Shown: one piece after another, positions 35,916 through 43,638 of the stretch
How the letters are laid out: every line of letters begins with the position of its first letter
Position numbering within the stretch: the first letter of the stretch is position 1
NCBI RefSeq assembly: GCF_001517585.1
Contig: NZ_FBYC01000001.1
Span: forward strand, 248,001-312,000
Direction of reading: 5' to 3'
DNA from: Roseibaca calidilacus
GTDB lineage: Bacteria > Pseudomonadota > Alphaproteobacteria > Rhodobacterales > Rhodobacteraceae
Length of the DNA stretch: 64,000 nt
The notes under the pieces: model-generated
Told to the model about the DNA's origin: nothing
Databases searched by the model: none
What the model saw: only the letters and a program-made list of their open reading frames with translations
Made by a program: the position numbers and the translations under genes

Positions 35916-36353
35916 ATGACCGAATCCGAACCGCGCCGCGACTGGATGGGCCTGCTGGCCCGCGCGCCCGGTCCCATGCTGGACAGGCTTTGGCCCGACC
36001 CGGCCCCGGCCTTCGACTGGCTTCGTCGCCCCGAGCAGGGCAGCATGATGGTGCAGGGCCGCGCCGGTGCCGTTGGGGCCGCGTTCAATCTGGGCGAAGT
36101 CACGGTGACGCGCGCATCTGTCCGGCTGGGCTGCGGCACGGTCGGTCACGCGCTGGTGCAGGGTCTGGATGCGCGCAAGGCTGAGCGCGCGGCGCTGCTG
36201 GATGCGCTTTTGCAAACGTCTGCGCACAACGATCTGGCCGTGCGGGTTCTGACGCCCTTGCGCGAGGCCGAGGCGCAGGCGCAAGCGGCGCGCGCAAAAC
36301 GGGCCGCCGCCACCAAGGTCGATTTCTTTACCATGGTTCGGGGGGAAGCGTGA
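35916..36353 (+). CDS. phnG: C-P lyase core subunit PhnG
   Basis: The start at 35916 follows GGAAAG by eight bases and gives 145 residues, the normal PhnG length; an ATG at 35898 overlaps the TATAAT sequence and is less likely. The protein begins MTESEPRRDWMGLLARAPGP and contains GEVTVTRASVRL and GHALVQGLDARKAERAALLD, family landmarks. PhnG is part of the PhnGHIJ core complex. Its stop overlaps the phnH start. Confidence 0.94.
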   Translation: MTESEPRRDWMGLLARAPGPMLDRLWPDPAPAFDWLRRPEQGSMMVQGRAGAVGAAFNLGEVTVTRASVRLGCGTVGHALVQGLDARKAERAALLDALLQTSAHNDLAVRVLTPLREAEAQAQAARAKRAAATKVDFFTMVRGEA

Positions 36354-36916
36354 TGGATGGTTTGACCCCTGGTTTCGACCAGCCCGCAACCGATGCCGCC
36401 CGCGCCTTTCGCATGGTGTTGGATGCGATGGCGCATCCCGGCCGCATAGTCACGTTGGATGGCCCCGCTGCGCCCGCGCCCTGTTCGCAAGCCGCCTGCG
36501 TGGCGCTGCTAACCTTGGCCGATGCGACAACGCCGCTGCATCTGGCGGGCGCGCATGATTGCGGCCCCTTGCGCGACTGGGTGGCCTTTCATCTGGCGGC
36601 GCCGCTGGTTGGCCCGGAAGATGCCACCTTCGCGCTGGGCACATGGGGCGCGCTTGGACCGCTGACAGCCTATCGCCAAGGCGCACCCGACTATCCCGAC
36701 CGCTCTGCCACGCTGATTGTTGAAATGCCCGCCTTGGTGCCGAACGGCACGCGCTTGACCGGGCCGGGCATTGAAACGGCCGCATATCTGTCCTTGCCCG
36801 ACGCCGGCGCTTTGCGCGGCAATGCCGCGCGCTTCCCCTTGGGGCTGGATTTTCTGTTCACAAGCGGTGCGCAGTTGGCGGCCCTGCCGCGCACGACCAA
36901 ACTGGGGGATAGCTGA
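36353..36916 (+). CDS. phnH: C-P lyase core subunit PhnH
   Basis: The ATG at 36353 overlaps the phnG stop (TGATG) and gives 187 residues (MDGLTPGFDQPATDAARAFR); a GTG at 36350 is an alternative. FRMVLDAMAHPGRI and PDRSATLIVEMPAL plus GPGIETAAYLSLPD are typical of PhnH, which stabilises the core complex. Its stop overlaps the phnI start (TGATG at 36914-36918). Confidence 0.93.
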   Translation: MDGLTPGFDQPATDAARAFRMVLDAMAHPGRIVTLDGPAAPAPCSQAACVALLTLADATTPLHLAGAHDCGPLRDWVAFHLAAPLVGPEDATFALGTWGALGPLTAYRQGAPDYPDRSATLIVEMPALVPNGTRLTGPGIETAAYLSLPDAGALRGNAARFPLGLDFLFTSGAQLAALPRTTKLGDS

Positions 36917-38004
36917 TGTATGTGGCTGTCAAAGGCGGCGCACGCGCCATTGCCAACGCCCATGCTTGGCTGGACGAGGCGCGGCGCGGCGACCGCGAGG
37001 TGCCGGAAATGGGCGCGGACCAGATCCGCGAACAACTTGCGCTGGCGGTGGACCGGGTGATGGCCGAAGGGTCATTATATGACCCGGACTTGGCCGCGCT
37101 GGCGCTGAAGCAGGCGCGGGGCGACACGATCGAAGCTGTCTTCCTGATCCGCGCTTTTCGCACCACCTTGCCGCGTTTCGGGGCCAGTGTGCCGGTGCAG
37201 ACGGACAAGATGCAATTGTCGCGCCGTATCTCTGCCACTTACAAGGATGCACCGGGCGGGCAGGTTCTGGGGCCGACTTTCGATTACACGCATCGGCTGC
37301 TGGATTTCGGGCTGGCAAAGGGCCGTGACGTGCCGCCCGCGCCGCAGGCCGAGACCGGGCTGGACCCCGCCCCGCATATCCTGAGCCATCTGGGCGGCGA
37401 AGGGCTGATGCAGTCCGAACCTCAAGCCATGGGCGCGGTGCCGGACCTGACCCGCGACCCGCTGGCCTTTCCCGCCGAGCGTGCGCTGCGCTTGCAGGCG
37501 CTGGCGCGCGGGGATGAGGGGTTCCTGCTGTCGCTGGCCTATTCCACGCAGCGCGGCTACGGGCGCAACCATGCTTTCGTGGGCGAATTGCGCATCGGGG
37601 TCGTGCGGGTTGCGGCGCATCTGCCGGAACTGGGCTTTGACATAGAATTTGCCGAAATCACCCTGACGGAATGCGAGACGGTAAACCAGTTCCAAGGGTC
37701 AAAGACCCAGCCTGCACAGTTCACGCGCGGCTATGGCTTGGTGTTCGGGCAGTCCGAGCGCAAGGCGATTTCGATGGCGCTGGTGGACCGGGCCTTGCGG
37801 GCCGAAGAGCTGGGCGAAGACCTGTCGGGAGCGCCCGCGCAGGACGCGGAATTCGTGCTGTCGCATTGCGACAACATCCAGTCCAGCGGATTTCTGGAGC
37901 ATATCAAGCTGCCGCATTACGTCGATTTCCAGGCAGAACTGGAACTGGTGCGCAAGCTACGGCGCGAGGCCGGGGCAGATGCCGTGCCAGAGGCGGCAGA
38001 ATGA
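36916..38004 (+). CDS. phnI: C-P lyase core subunit PhnI
   Basis: The 362-residue protein starts MYVAVKGGARAIANAHAWLD and contains SLAYSTQRGYGRNHAFVGEL, ECETVNQFQGSKTQPAQFTR and YGLVFGQSERKAISMALVDR, all strongly conserved in PhnI. PhnI, with G, H and L, displaces adenine of ATP with the phosphonate in E. coli. It overlaps a 36-codon frame at its stop (ATGA) rather than phnJ directly. Confidence 0.96.
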   Translation: MYVAVKGGARAIANAHAWLDEARRGDREVPEMGADQIREQLALAVDRVMAEGSLYDPDLAALALKQARGDTIEAVFLIRAFRTTLPRFGASVPVQTDKMQLSRRISATYKDAPGGQVLGPTFDYTHRLLDFGLAKGRDVPPAPQAETGLDPAPHILSHLGGEGLMQSEPQAMGAVPDLTRDPLAFPAERALRLQALARGDEGFLLSLAYSTQRGYGRNHAFVGELRIGVVRVAAHLPELGFDIEFAEITLTECETVNQFQGSKTQPAQFTRGYGLVFGQSERKAISMALVDRALRAEELGEDLSGAPAQDAEFVLSHCDNIQSSGFLEHIKLPHYVDFQAELELVRKLRREAGADAVPEAAE

Positions 38005-38111
38005 ACGCCCCGGTGCTGCCCTGCCTGCGCGCCCTTGCGTCGCGCCCACCCGCCCACCCCGCGCCGCAAGGGCGCGCGGTTGCACCATTTGGCCGACAGG
38101 TGTGCCCATGA
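38001..38111 (+). CDS. Short ORF between phnI and phnJ, coupled at both ends
   Basis: A 36-residue frame starts at the ATG overlapping the phnI stop and ends at a TGA overlapping the phnJ ATG (ATGA at 38108-38111). It is rich in Pro, Ala and Arg, with three cysteines (positions 8, 35 and none paired closely otherwise), and shows no recognisable domain. AGAGG lies about eight bases upstream of the ATG. It may be a real small protein or simply a translational bridge keeping ribosomes on the mRNA. Phn operons usually have phnI and phnJ overlapping directly. Confidence 0.4.
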   Translation: MNAPVLPCLRALASRPPAHPAPQGRAVAPFGRQVCP

Positions 38112-38947
38112 CCGACTATAATTTCGCCTATCTGGACGAAGCCACCAAGCGGATGATCCGCCGGGCGCTGCTGAAAGCGGTCGCCATTCCCGGCTACCAA
38201 GTGCCGTTCTCCAGCCGTGAAATGCCCATGCCCTATGGGTGGGGCACCGGCGGTGTGCAGGTGACAGCCGCCTGTCTGGTGCCCGAGGACACGCTGAAGG
38301 TGATCGACCAAGGCGCGGATGACACGACCAACGCGGTGTCGATCCGCAGCTTTTTTGAAAAAGTTGCAGGCGTGGCCACGACCGAAGCCACGGCAGAAGC
38401 GAGCGTTATCCAGACGCGCCACCGCATACCGGAAACGCCCTTGCGCGAAGGGCAGATTCTTGTCTTTCAGGTGCCGATCCCTGAACCCTTGCGTTTTCTG
38501 GAACCGCGAGAGACTGAAACCCGTGTCATGCACGCGCTCGAAGATTACGGGCTGATGCAGGTGCGCTTGTATGAGGACATCGCCCGGCATGGCGAGATCG
38601 CCCGCGCCTATGCCTACCCGGTCAAGGTGGAAGGGCGCTATGTCATGGACCCGTCGCCCATTCCGAAATTCGACAATCCGAAGCTGCACATGTCGCCCGC
38701 GCTTCAGTTGTTCGGCGCAGGGCGCGAATGCCGCATTTATGCGCTGCCGCCTTTTACACGGGTCGAGAGCCTCGATTTCGAGGATTACCCTTTCACACCG
38801 TCGAAGGCCGCGGGGCAGGATTGCGCGATCTGCGGCGCCGCGGGTAGCTATCTGGACGAGGTAATCACCGATGATGCGGGCGGGCGGATGTTCGTCTGTT
38901 CCGACACTGATTATTGCGCAACCCGCGTGCAGGAGGGCAGCGCATGA
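38108..38947 (+). CDS. phnJ: Radical SAM C-P lyase PhnJ
   Basis: The start at 38108 (MTDYNFAYLDEATKRMIRRA) gives 279 residues. The diagnostic CX2CX21CX5C pattern is present: Cys239, Cys242 and Cys264 for the [4Fe-4S] cluster and Cys270 for the thiyl radical (by analogy to E. coli PhnJ). Also MPMPYGWGTGGVQVTA is conserved. PhnJ cleaves the carbon-phosphorus bond of alpha-D-ribose 1-methylphosphonate 5-phosphate to give 5-phosphoribosyl 1,2-cyclic phosphate and alkane. It overlaps phnK by four bases. Confidence 0.97.
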   Translation: MTDYNFAYLDEATKRMIRRALLKAVAIPGYQVPFSSREMPMPYGWGTGGVQVTAACLVPEDTLKVIDQGADDTTNAVSIRSFFEKVAGVATTEATAEASVIQTRHRIPETPLREGQILVFQVPIPEPLRFLEPRETETRVMHALEDYGLMQVRLYEDIARHGEIARAYAYPVKVEGRYVMDPSPIPKFDNPKLHMSPALQLFGAGRECRIYALPPFTRVESLDFEDYPFTPSKAAGQDCAICGAAGSYLDEVITDDAGGRMFVCSDTDYCATRVQEGSA

Positions 38948-39714
38948 CCCCGCTCTTGCAAGTAAAAAACCTGACCAAACGTTACGGCGCGCATCTGGGC
39001 TGCGGCGATGTGTCGTTCGATCTGTGGCCGGGCGAGGTGATGGGCATTGTCGGTGAAAGCGGATCGGGCAAATCGACCTTGCTGAACTGTCTTGCCGGGC
39101 ATCTGGCCCCCGATGCGGGGCAGGTGATTTTCGACACGCGCGACCACGGCCCGCGCGACACGCTGCAAATGCCCGCCCCCGAACGCCGATGGCTGTCCCG
39201 CACCGACTGGGCCTTCGTGCACCAGAACCCGCGCGATGGGCTGCGCATGGGGGTTAGCGCCGGTGGCAATGTGGGCGAGCGGCTGATGGCGGTCGGCGCG
39301 CGCCATTACGGCGACATTCGCGGGCAGGCGCAAGACTGGCTGACCCGCGTGGAAATTGACGCGAACCGCATGGATGACCGCCCCAGCACCTTCAGCGGCG
39401 GGATGCAGCAACGTGTGCAGATCGCGCGCAACCTTGTGACCGGGCCAAGGCTGGTCTTCATGGATGAACCCACGGGCGGGCTGGATGTCAGCGTGCAGGC
39501 GCGGCTTTTGGACCTGCTGCGCGGTCTGGTGCGGCGGTTGGGCCTGTCGGTGGTGATCGTGACGCATGATCTGGCCGTGGTGCGGCTGCTGGCCGACCGC
39601 TTGATGGTAATGAAGGACGGCCATGTCGTTGAAGAGGGTCTGACCGACCAAGTGTTGGACGATCCGCAACATGGTTACACGCAGCTCTTGGTCAGTTCGG
39701 TGCTGAATGTCTGA
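38944..39714 (+). CDS. phnK: C-P lyase-associated ATP-binding protein PhnK
   Basis: The 256-residue ABC-type ATPase starts MTPLLQVKNLTKRYGAHLGC. Walker A is VGESGSGKSTLLN, signature FSGGMQQRVQIARNLVTGPR and Walker B LVFMDEPTGGLD. PhnK binds the PhnGHIJ core in E. coli rather than a membrane permease. It overlaps phnJ by four bases and is separated from phnL by about 60 bases with a repeat motif. Confidence 0.95.
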   Translation: MTPLLQVKNLTKRYGAHLGCGDVSFDLWPGEVMGIVGESGSGKSTLLNCLAGHLAPDAGQVIFDTRDHGPRDTLQMPAPERRWLSRTDWAFVHQNPRDGLRMGVSAGGNVGERLMAVGARHYGDIRGQAQDWLTRVEIDANRMDDRPSTFSGGMQQRVQIARNLVTGPRLVFMDEPTGGLDVSVQARLLDLLRGLVRRLGLSVVIVTHDLAVVRLLADRLMVMKDGHVVEEGLTDQVLDDPQHGYTQLLVSSVLNV

Positions 39715-39744
39715 GGGCAGGGCAGATGCCACGCGATGCCCCAT

Positions 39745-39766
39745 GAGTATTTGGTGCAAGATGAAG
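39745..39766 (+). repeat. Second copy of the GAGTAT...AAGATGAA intergenic motif
   Basis: GAGTATTTGGTGCAAGATGA (39745-39764) matches the motif after phnE2 (31989-32008) with few differences. Its presence here argues that bases 39736-39777 are intergenic and that phnL starts at 39778 rather than at the first in-frame ATG. Confidence 0.5.
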
Positions 39767-39777
39767 GAATGGGGACG

Positions 39778-40464
39778 ATGATAAACGTCACGGATGCTGG
39801 TAAACGTTTCGTGTTGCACAATCAGGGCGGGACGGTCTTGCCCGTCATGTCGGGGGCGTCCCTGCATGTTGGGCCGGGCGAATGCGTGGCGCTGACTGGC
39901 GCGTCGGGGGCGGGCAAATCCACCCTGATGCGGATGATCTGGGGCAATTACCGCTGCGACACCGGGTCGATCCGCGTGGCGGGGGTAGAGCTGAACGGCG
40001 CCGCGCCGCGCGATGTTCTGGCGCTGCGGCGTGACCGTCTGGGCTATGTCAGCCAGTTCCTGCGGGTGATCCCGCGTGTCCCTACGCTGGACGTGGTTGC
40101 CGAACCCTTGGCCATGCAAGGTATGCCAGAGCCAGAGGCCCGCGCGGCGGCCGAGGCAATGCTGACGCGGTTGAATATTCCCCAGCGCCTGTGGGGGTTG
40201 TCACCGACGACCTTTTCCGGCGGCGAACAGCAGCGTGTGAACATCGCCCGCGGCTTTATCCATAACTGGCCGGTCATGTTGCTGGACGAACCGACGGCGA
40301 GTCTGGATGCCGCAAACCGCGCGGTGGTTCTGGACCTGATTTCAGAGGCCAAGGCAAGCGGGGCCGCGATTCTTGGTATTTTCCACGATCTGGCCGCAAG
40401 GCAGGCCGTGTGCGACCGCGAGGTCGATGTGCAAGCCTTTACACCCAAGGGGCAGGCAGCATGA
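39778..40464 (+). CDS. phnL: C-P lyase-associated ATP-binding protein PhnL
   Basis: The start at 39778 (MINVTDAGKRFVLHNQGG) is chosen because AAGGA lies nine bases upstream and because the region before it matches a dispersed intergenic motif. The 228-residue ATPase has Walker [14 protein letters not shown], signature FSGGEQQRVNIARGFIHNWP and Walker B VMLLDEPTASLD. PhnL is needed with PhnGHI for the nucleosidase-like step of the C-P lyase pathway. It overlaps phnN by four bases. Confidence 0.95.
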   Translation: MINVTDAGKRFVLHNQGGTVLPVMSGASLHVGPGECVALTGASGAGKSTLMRMIWGNYRCDTGSIRVAGVELNGAAPRDVLALRRDRLGYVSQFLRVIPRVPTLDVVAEPLAMQGMPEPEARAAAEAMLTRLNIPQRLWGLSPTTFSGGEQQRVNIARGFIHNWPVMLLDEPTASLDAANRAVVLDLISEAKASGAAILGIFHDLAARQAVCDREVDVQAFTPKGQAA

Positions 40465-41006
40465 GCGCGGGGCGGCTTGTGGTCGTGGTCGGCCCTTCGG
40501 GCGTGGGCAAAGACACGCTGATCGGCGCGCTGGCCGAACATTGCCCCGAGATTGTCGTGGCGCGCCGGGTCATCACGCGCGCCGCCGGGGCCAAGGGCGA
40601 AGATCATGATGCGGTCAGCGAGGCCCTTTTCGACGCAAGGCTGGCCTTGGGGCATTACGCCGTGCATTGGTCCGCCCATGGCTTGCGCTATGCCATCCCG
40701 GCCACGATAGACGGCGCGCTGGCTGCCGGGCGCATGGTGGTGTTCAACGGCTCTCGGGGGGCATTGCCCGCGATCAAGGCGCGCTACCCGCAGGCCGAGG
40801 TGCTGATGATTACCGCCACACCGGAAACGCTGGCCCGGCGGTTGCAGGCGCGCGGGCGCGAAACCGCCAGAGAGATCGCCGCGCGTTTGAAGCGCGCCGC
40901 ACTGGACCCGCCCAAGGACGCGCATGTCATTTTCAATGATGGGTCGCTGGAAGATGCGCTGGCGCAGATGTTACGCGCACTCAACCTGTCAGCGCAAAGC
41001 GCCTGA
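40461..41006 (+). CDS. phnN: Ribose 1,5-bisphosphate phosphokinase PhnN
   Basis: The 181-residue guanylate-kinase-like protein starts at 40461 (ATGA overlap with phnL). The P-loop is VVGPSGVGKDTL (residues 9-20), followed by ARRVITRAAGAKGEDHDAVS and HWSAHGLRYAIP. PhnN makes PRPP from ribose 1,5-bisphosphate, the last step of the pathway. Its 3' end overlaps the convergent DUF1045 gene by 26 bases. Confidence 0.95.
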   Translation: MSAGRLVVVVGPSGVGKDTLIGALAEHCPEIVVARRVITRAAGAKGEDHDAVSEALFDARLALGHYAVHWSAHGLRYAIPATIDGALAAGRMVVFNGSRGALPAIKARYPQAEVLMITATPETLARRLQARGRETAREIAARLKRAALDPPKDAHVIFNDGSLEDALAQMLRALNLSAQSA

Positions 41007-41661
41007 GCAGATGGAAGCGACCGGATTCATCCTCGCCGAACACGGCAAGTTCGGATATCTCGTGCGGCTCTGCCAGAATTGGGCCAAACCACGCATCGGC
41101 GGCGCGGAACAGGTCGCGCATCGTGGCATCGTCCAGCTTGCCGCTGAGGGTAATGTGGAAGCGGAATTCATCCATCACGAACGGGTAGCCCCATTCCGTC
41201 AGCAGCGCGTCTTGGTGCGGGGTCAACCCGGCGGCGCGGCGGCGGTCCAGATCGGCCTGCGACAGCGCTGCGCGAAACGGATTGGTCGCGCGCACCAAAT
41301 CGGCGGCCAGCGTTTCCAGCGTTGGGCCTTGCGGGTCGGGCAAGATGGCCAGAAAACCGCCAAGAACGCGCAGGCGCAATTTGCCCAACAGCACCGGCGG
41401 CTGCTTTTGCGCAAAGGTCTCGACCGCGTCGAGGAAGGTTGCGGGCGCGGTTGCCAGCCGCATGGGCGCGCGCAATGTGCCATGCAGCCCGTATTTGCGC
41501 GGTGTGCGCGTGACGGTCGCCAGATCAAGGCCCAGATCGGGATGCGGCATGTCCTGTCCTGCTGCCGGATCCCAGCCCAGCCAACGCGCGCCGGCGGCGG
41601 CAAAATCGCTGCCTTCGGGCGGTGCGTAGAAAACCGCGTATCGGCTGAAATGGTCGGGCAT
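40981..41661 (-). CDS. DUF1045 phosphonate-metabolism protein, 2H phosphoesterase-like
   Basis: The start at 41661 (MPDHFSRYAVFYAPPEGSDF) gives 226 residues. Two HxTx motifs are visible, HGTL at 60-63 and HITL at 169-172, the signature of 2H phosphoesterases such as cyclic phosphodiesterases. DUF1045/TIGR03223 proteins are restricted to phn clusters. No phnP gene is seen in the window, so this protein is a candidate for the missing 5-phosphoribosyl 1,2-cyclic phosphate hydrolysis step; this is an inference. It is divergent from phnM2. Confidence 0.88.
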   Translation of the reverse strand: MPDHFSRYAVFYAPPEGSDFAAAGARWLGWDPAAGQDMPHPDLGLDLATVTRTPRKYGLHGTLRAPMRLATAPATFLDAVETFAQKQPPVLLGKLRLRVLGGFLAILPDPQGPTLETLAADLVRATNPFRAALSQADLDRRRAAGLTPHQDALLTEWGYPFVMDEFRFHITLSGKLDDATMRDLFRAADAWFGPILAEPHEISELAVFGEDESGRFHLLRRFALTG

Positions 41662-41706
41662 GGCATTGGTCCTGTCACTTGCGTGGCCATGTCGTGGCAT
41701 GACCGC

Positions 41707-41724
41707 ATGACAGCGCCATGACGC
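41707..41724 (-). promoter_or_regulatory. Pho-box-like site between DUF1045 and phnM2
   Basis: On the minus strand the sequence reads GCGTCAT-GGCG-CTGTCAT: two heptamers spaced exactly 11 bases start to start, the second matching the Pho-box heptamer CTGTCAT perfectly and the first matching its last five bases. A PhoB site here would place the DUF1045/phnM2 divergent pair under phosphate starvation control. It is 46 bases upstream of the DUF1045 start and 32 bases upstream of phnM2. Confidence 0.55.
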
Positions 41725-41755
41725 ACGAAACCATCTTACCGTCAAAGAGGTTCGG

Positions 41756-42898
41756 ATGACAGAACGTATCTTGTCCAATGCCCGGCTTGTGCTGCCAACA
41801 GAGATCTTGCGCGGCACGGTGCTTTTGCGTGAGGGTGTCATTGCGTCCATCGATACAGGTGGGACGGCCCTGCCGGGTGCAGAGGATTGCGACGGCGATT
41901 TCATTTGCCCCGGCCTGATCGAATTGCACACCGACAATCTGGAACGCCACCTTGCACCGCGCCCCGGCGTGGACTGGCCCCATGCCGCGGCAGTGGTGGC
42001 GCATGACCGCGAATTGGCGGGTTGCGGGATTACGACGGTTTTCGATGCGCTGCGCCTTGGGTCGCTGACCGGCAAGGACCGGCGCGGGCGTGGGCGCTAT
42101 GCGCGCGACCTTGCAACCGAATTGTTACAGATGCGCTCTGCGGATGCGCTGAAGATCAGCCATTTTCTGCATCTGCGGGCCGAAGTCTGTTCGGAAACCC
42201 TGATCGAGGAACTGGAAGAATTCGGGCCAGAGGACCGCGTCGGCATTGTCAGCTTGATGGATCACACGCCGGGGCAGCGGCAATTCTCTAACCTTGCGCA
42301 GTTGCGGGTTTATATGCGCGGCAAGCACGGCCTGACCGATGCCGAATTTGAAGACCACGTTGCCCGCCAGCAAGCGCTGGGCGCGCGGGTGCGCGACCCG
42401 CATGAAACTGCGGTGGTCGCGGCTGCAAAGCGTTATGGCGCGGTATTGGCCAGTCATGACGACACGACCCAAGCCCATGTCGCGACCTCTGCCGGTCATG
42501 GGGTGCGGCTGGCCGAATTCCCGACAACGCTGGTTGCCGCGCAAGCCTGCCATGCGCATGGCATTGCGGTCATGATGGGCGCTCCGAACCTTGTGCGGGG
42601 CGGGTCGCATTCTGGCAATGTCGCGGCGGCAGAACTGGCGCAGGCGGGGCTTCTGGACATCGTCTCATCCGATTATGTGCCGGCGGCGCTGCTTCAGGCG
42701 GCGGTCCAGCTAGGCCAGATATGGGACAACTTGGCAGCGGGTATCGCCACCGTCACCGCAGCGCCTGCACGGGCTGCGGCGTTGCACGATCGCGGGTTGT
42801 TGCAAGTGGGGCTGCGCGCAGACCTTTTGCGGGTGCGGCTGTTGGGGGCGACGCCATTGTTGCAGGCGGTATGGGTGCGCGGCACGCGCGTTGCGTGA
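41756..42898 (+). CDS. phnM: Alpha-D-ribose 1-methylphosphonate 5-triphosphate diphosphatase PhnM
   Basis: The 380-residue amidohydrolase starts MTERILSNARLVLPTEILRG and shows the canonical PhnM motifs LIELHTDNLERHLAPRPGVD, ITTVFDALRLGS, DHTPGQRQF and GAPNLVRGGSHSGNVAAAEL. It releases pyrophosphate from the triphosphate intermediate before C-P bond cleavage. It is set apart from phnGHIJKLN by the oppositely oriented DUF1045 gene and has its own promoter region. The other PhnM-like gene (33858-35039) is more divergent. Confidence 0.95.
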   Translation: MTERILSNARLVLPTEILRGTVLLREGVIASIDTGGTALPGAEDCDGDFICPGLIELHTDNLERHLAPRPGVDWPHAAAVVAHDRELAGCGITTVFDALRLGSLTGKDRRGRGRYARDLATELLQMRSADALKISHFLHLRAEVCSETLIEELEEFGPEDRVGIVSLMDHTPGQRQFSNLAQLRVYMRGKHGLTDAEFEDHVARQQALGARVRDPHETAVVAAAKRYGAVLASHDDTTQAHVATSAGHGVRLAEFPTTLVAAQACHAHGIAVMMGAPNLVRGGSHSGNVAAAELAQAGLLDIVSSDYVPAALLQAAVQLGQIWDNLAAGIATVTAAPARAAALHDRGLLQVGLRADLLRVRLLGATPLLQAVWVRGTRVA

Positions 42899-43638
42899 TT
42901 GTCAGAAAACATCGTGAGCGCGGCGCATGGCTAGCTGATTGTCAGCCTGTCGCGCGCTGTGCGTTTGACGGTGTCGGCAAGATGGGATCAGCCCCGCTGA
43001 CGATGCCGATAGCCATACAGCGCGGCATAGGACATGCGCCAAACCGTGACAGCTATCGCCACAGGCGCCAGAAAACGTGTAAATGGAAAATGGCGCACCA
43101 AAGCGGTAGAAGATGAGAACTGGAAAGTTGTTTTGAAACGGTAGGTTGGCGTTCATCGACATTGGCTTTTGGGGGGGCGTGTTGGACAAAATCCAAAACC
43201 GCGTTGGAATGACTTATCTTGCTGTGATTATTGAAGACATTTTTTTCGCTCTTTAAGCAGTCAAAGATTTAACCGCCCCCATGGCGTCACGAACAGCGGC
43301 GCAAAATATCACCCACCATTACTTATGAAGACATCGCAAAGGGCAGAAAGCTGACCTTCGCCTCAATCTTCGACACGTTGGAGAAGCTTCATAATCAGCC
43401 GGTCATGCGAGACGATCGCTCTGCGCCGCAGGTTATCAGCGGCGCAATTCAGGCTGTCATGTGTCAATGTGACAGCAGAACCGCAAGGCTAAGGCCTGAA
43501 GCACGACCTTCGTTGCTCCATCCAGAATGAGGTCGGGTTCCCGAAAGGGGCGCAAGGGATGTCGGCAATGCGGTCGGACATGGCGTACGCTCCTTTCACA
43601 GTTGCAGGGCGCAATACTCGCAAGCGGTGCCGCGCCAA
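42899..43638. other. Gene-poor junction between the phn region and the first tRNA-Arg island
   Basis: No gene is supported in these 740 bases. Two short direct repeats of ATTGTCAG flank the phnM2 stop region (about 42897 and 42936). Att-like repeat copy A occupies 43079-43215. Between about 43290 and 43527 one forward frame stays open (...TYEDIAKGRKLTFASI...) without a convincing start or family match, and might be a gene remnant. CTGTCA...TGACAG (43457-43473) is a small inverted repeat. Confidence 0.5.
43079..43215 (+). repeat. Att-like repeat, copy A (left end of island array)
   Basis: From TGGCGCACC (about 43091-43099) onward this shares AGAAGATGAGAACTGG, AAAGTTGTTTTGAAACGG and TAGGTTGGCGT with copies at 50.2 and 52.3 kb, and weaker similarity to copy C continues to about 43215. 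TGGCGCACC is the complement of the last nine bases of the tRNA-Arg at 54483-54559. The sequence left of the core differs from the other copies, as expected for the outer junction of an integrated element. Confidence 0.7.
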
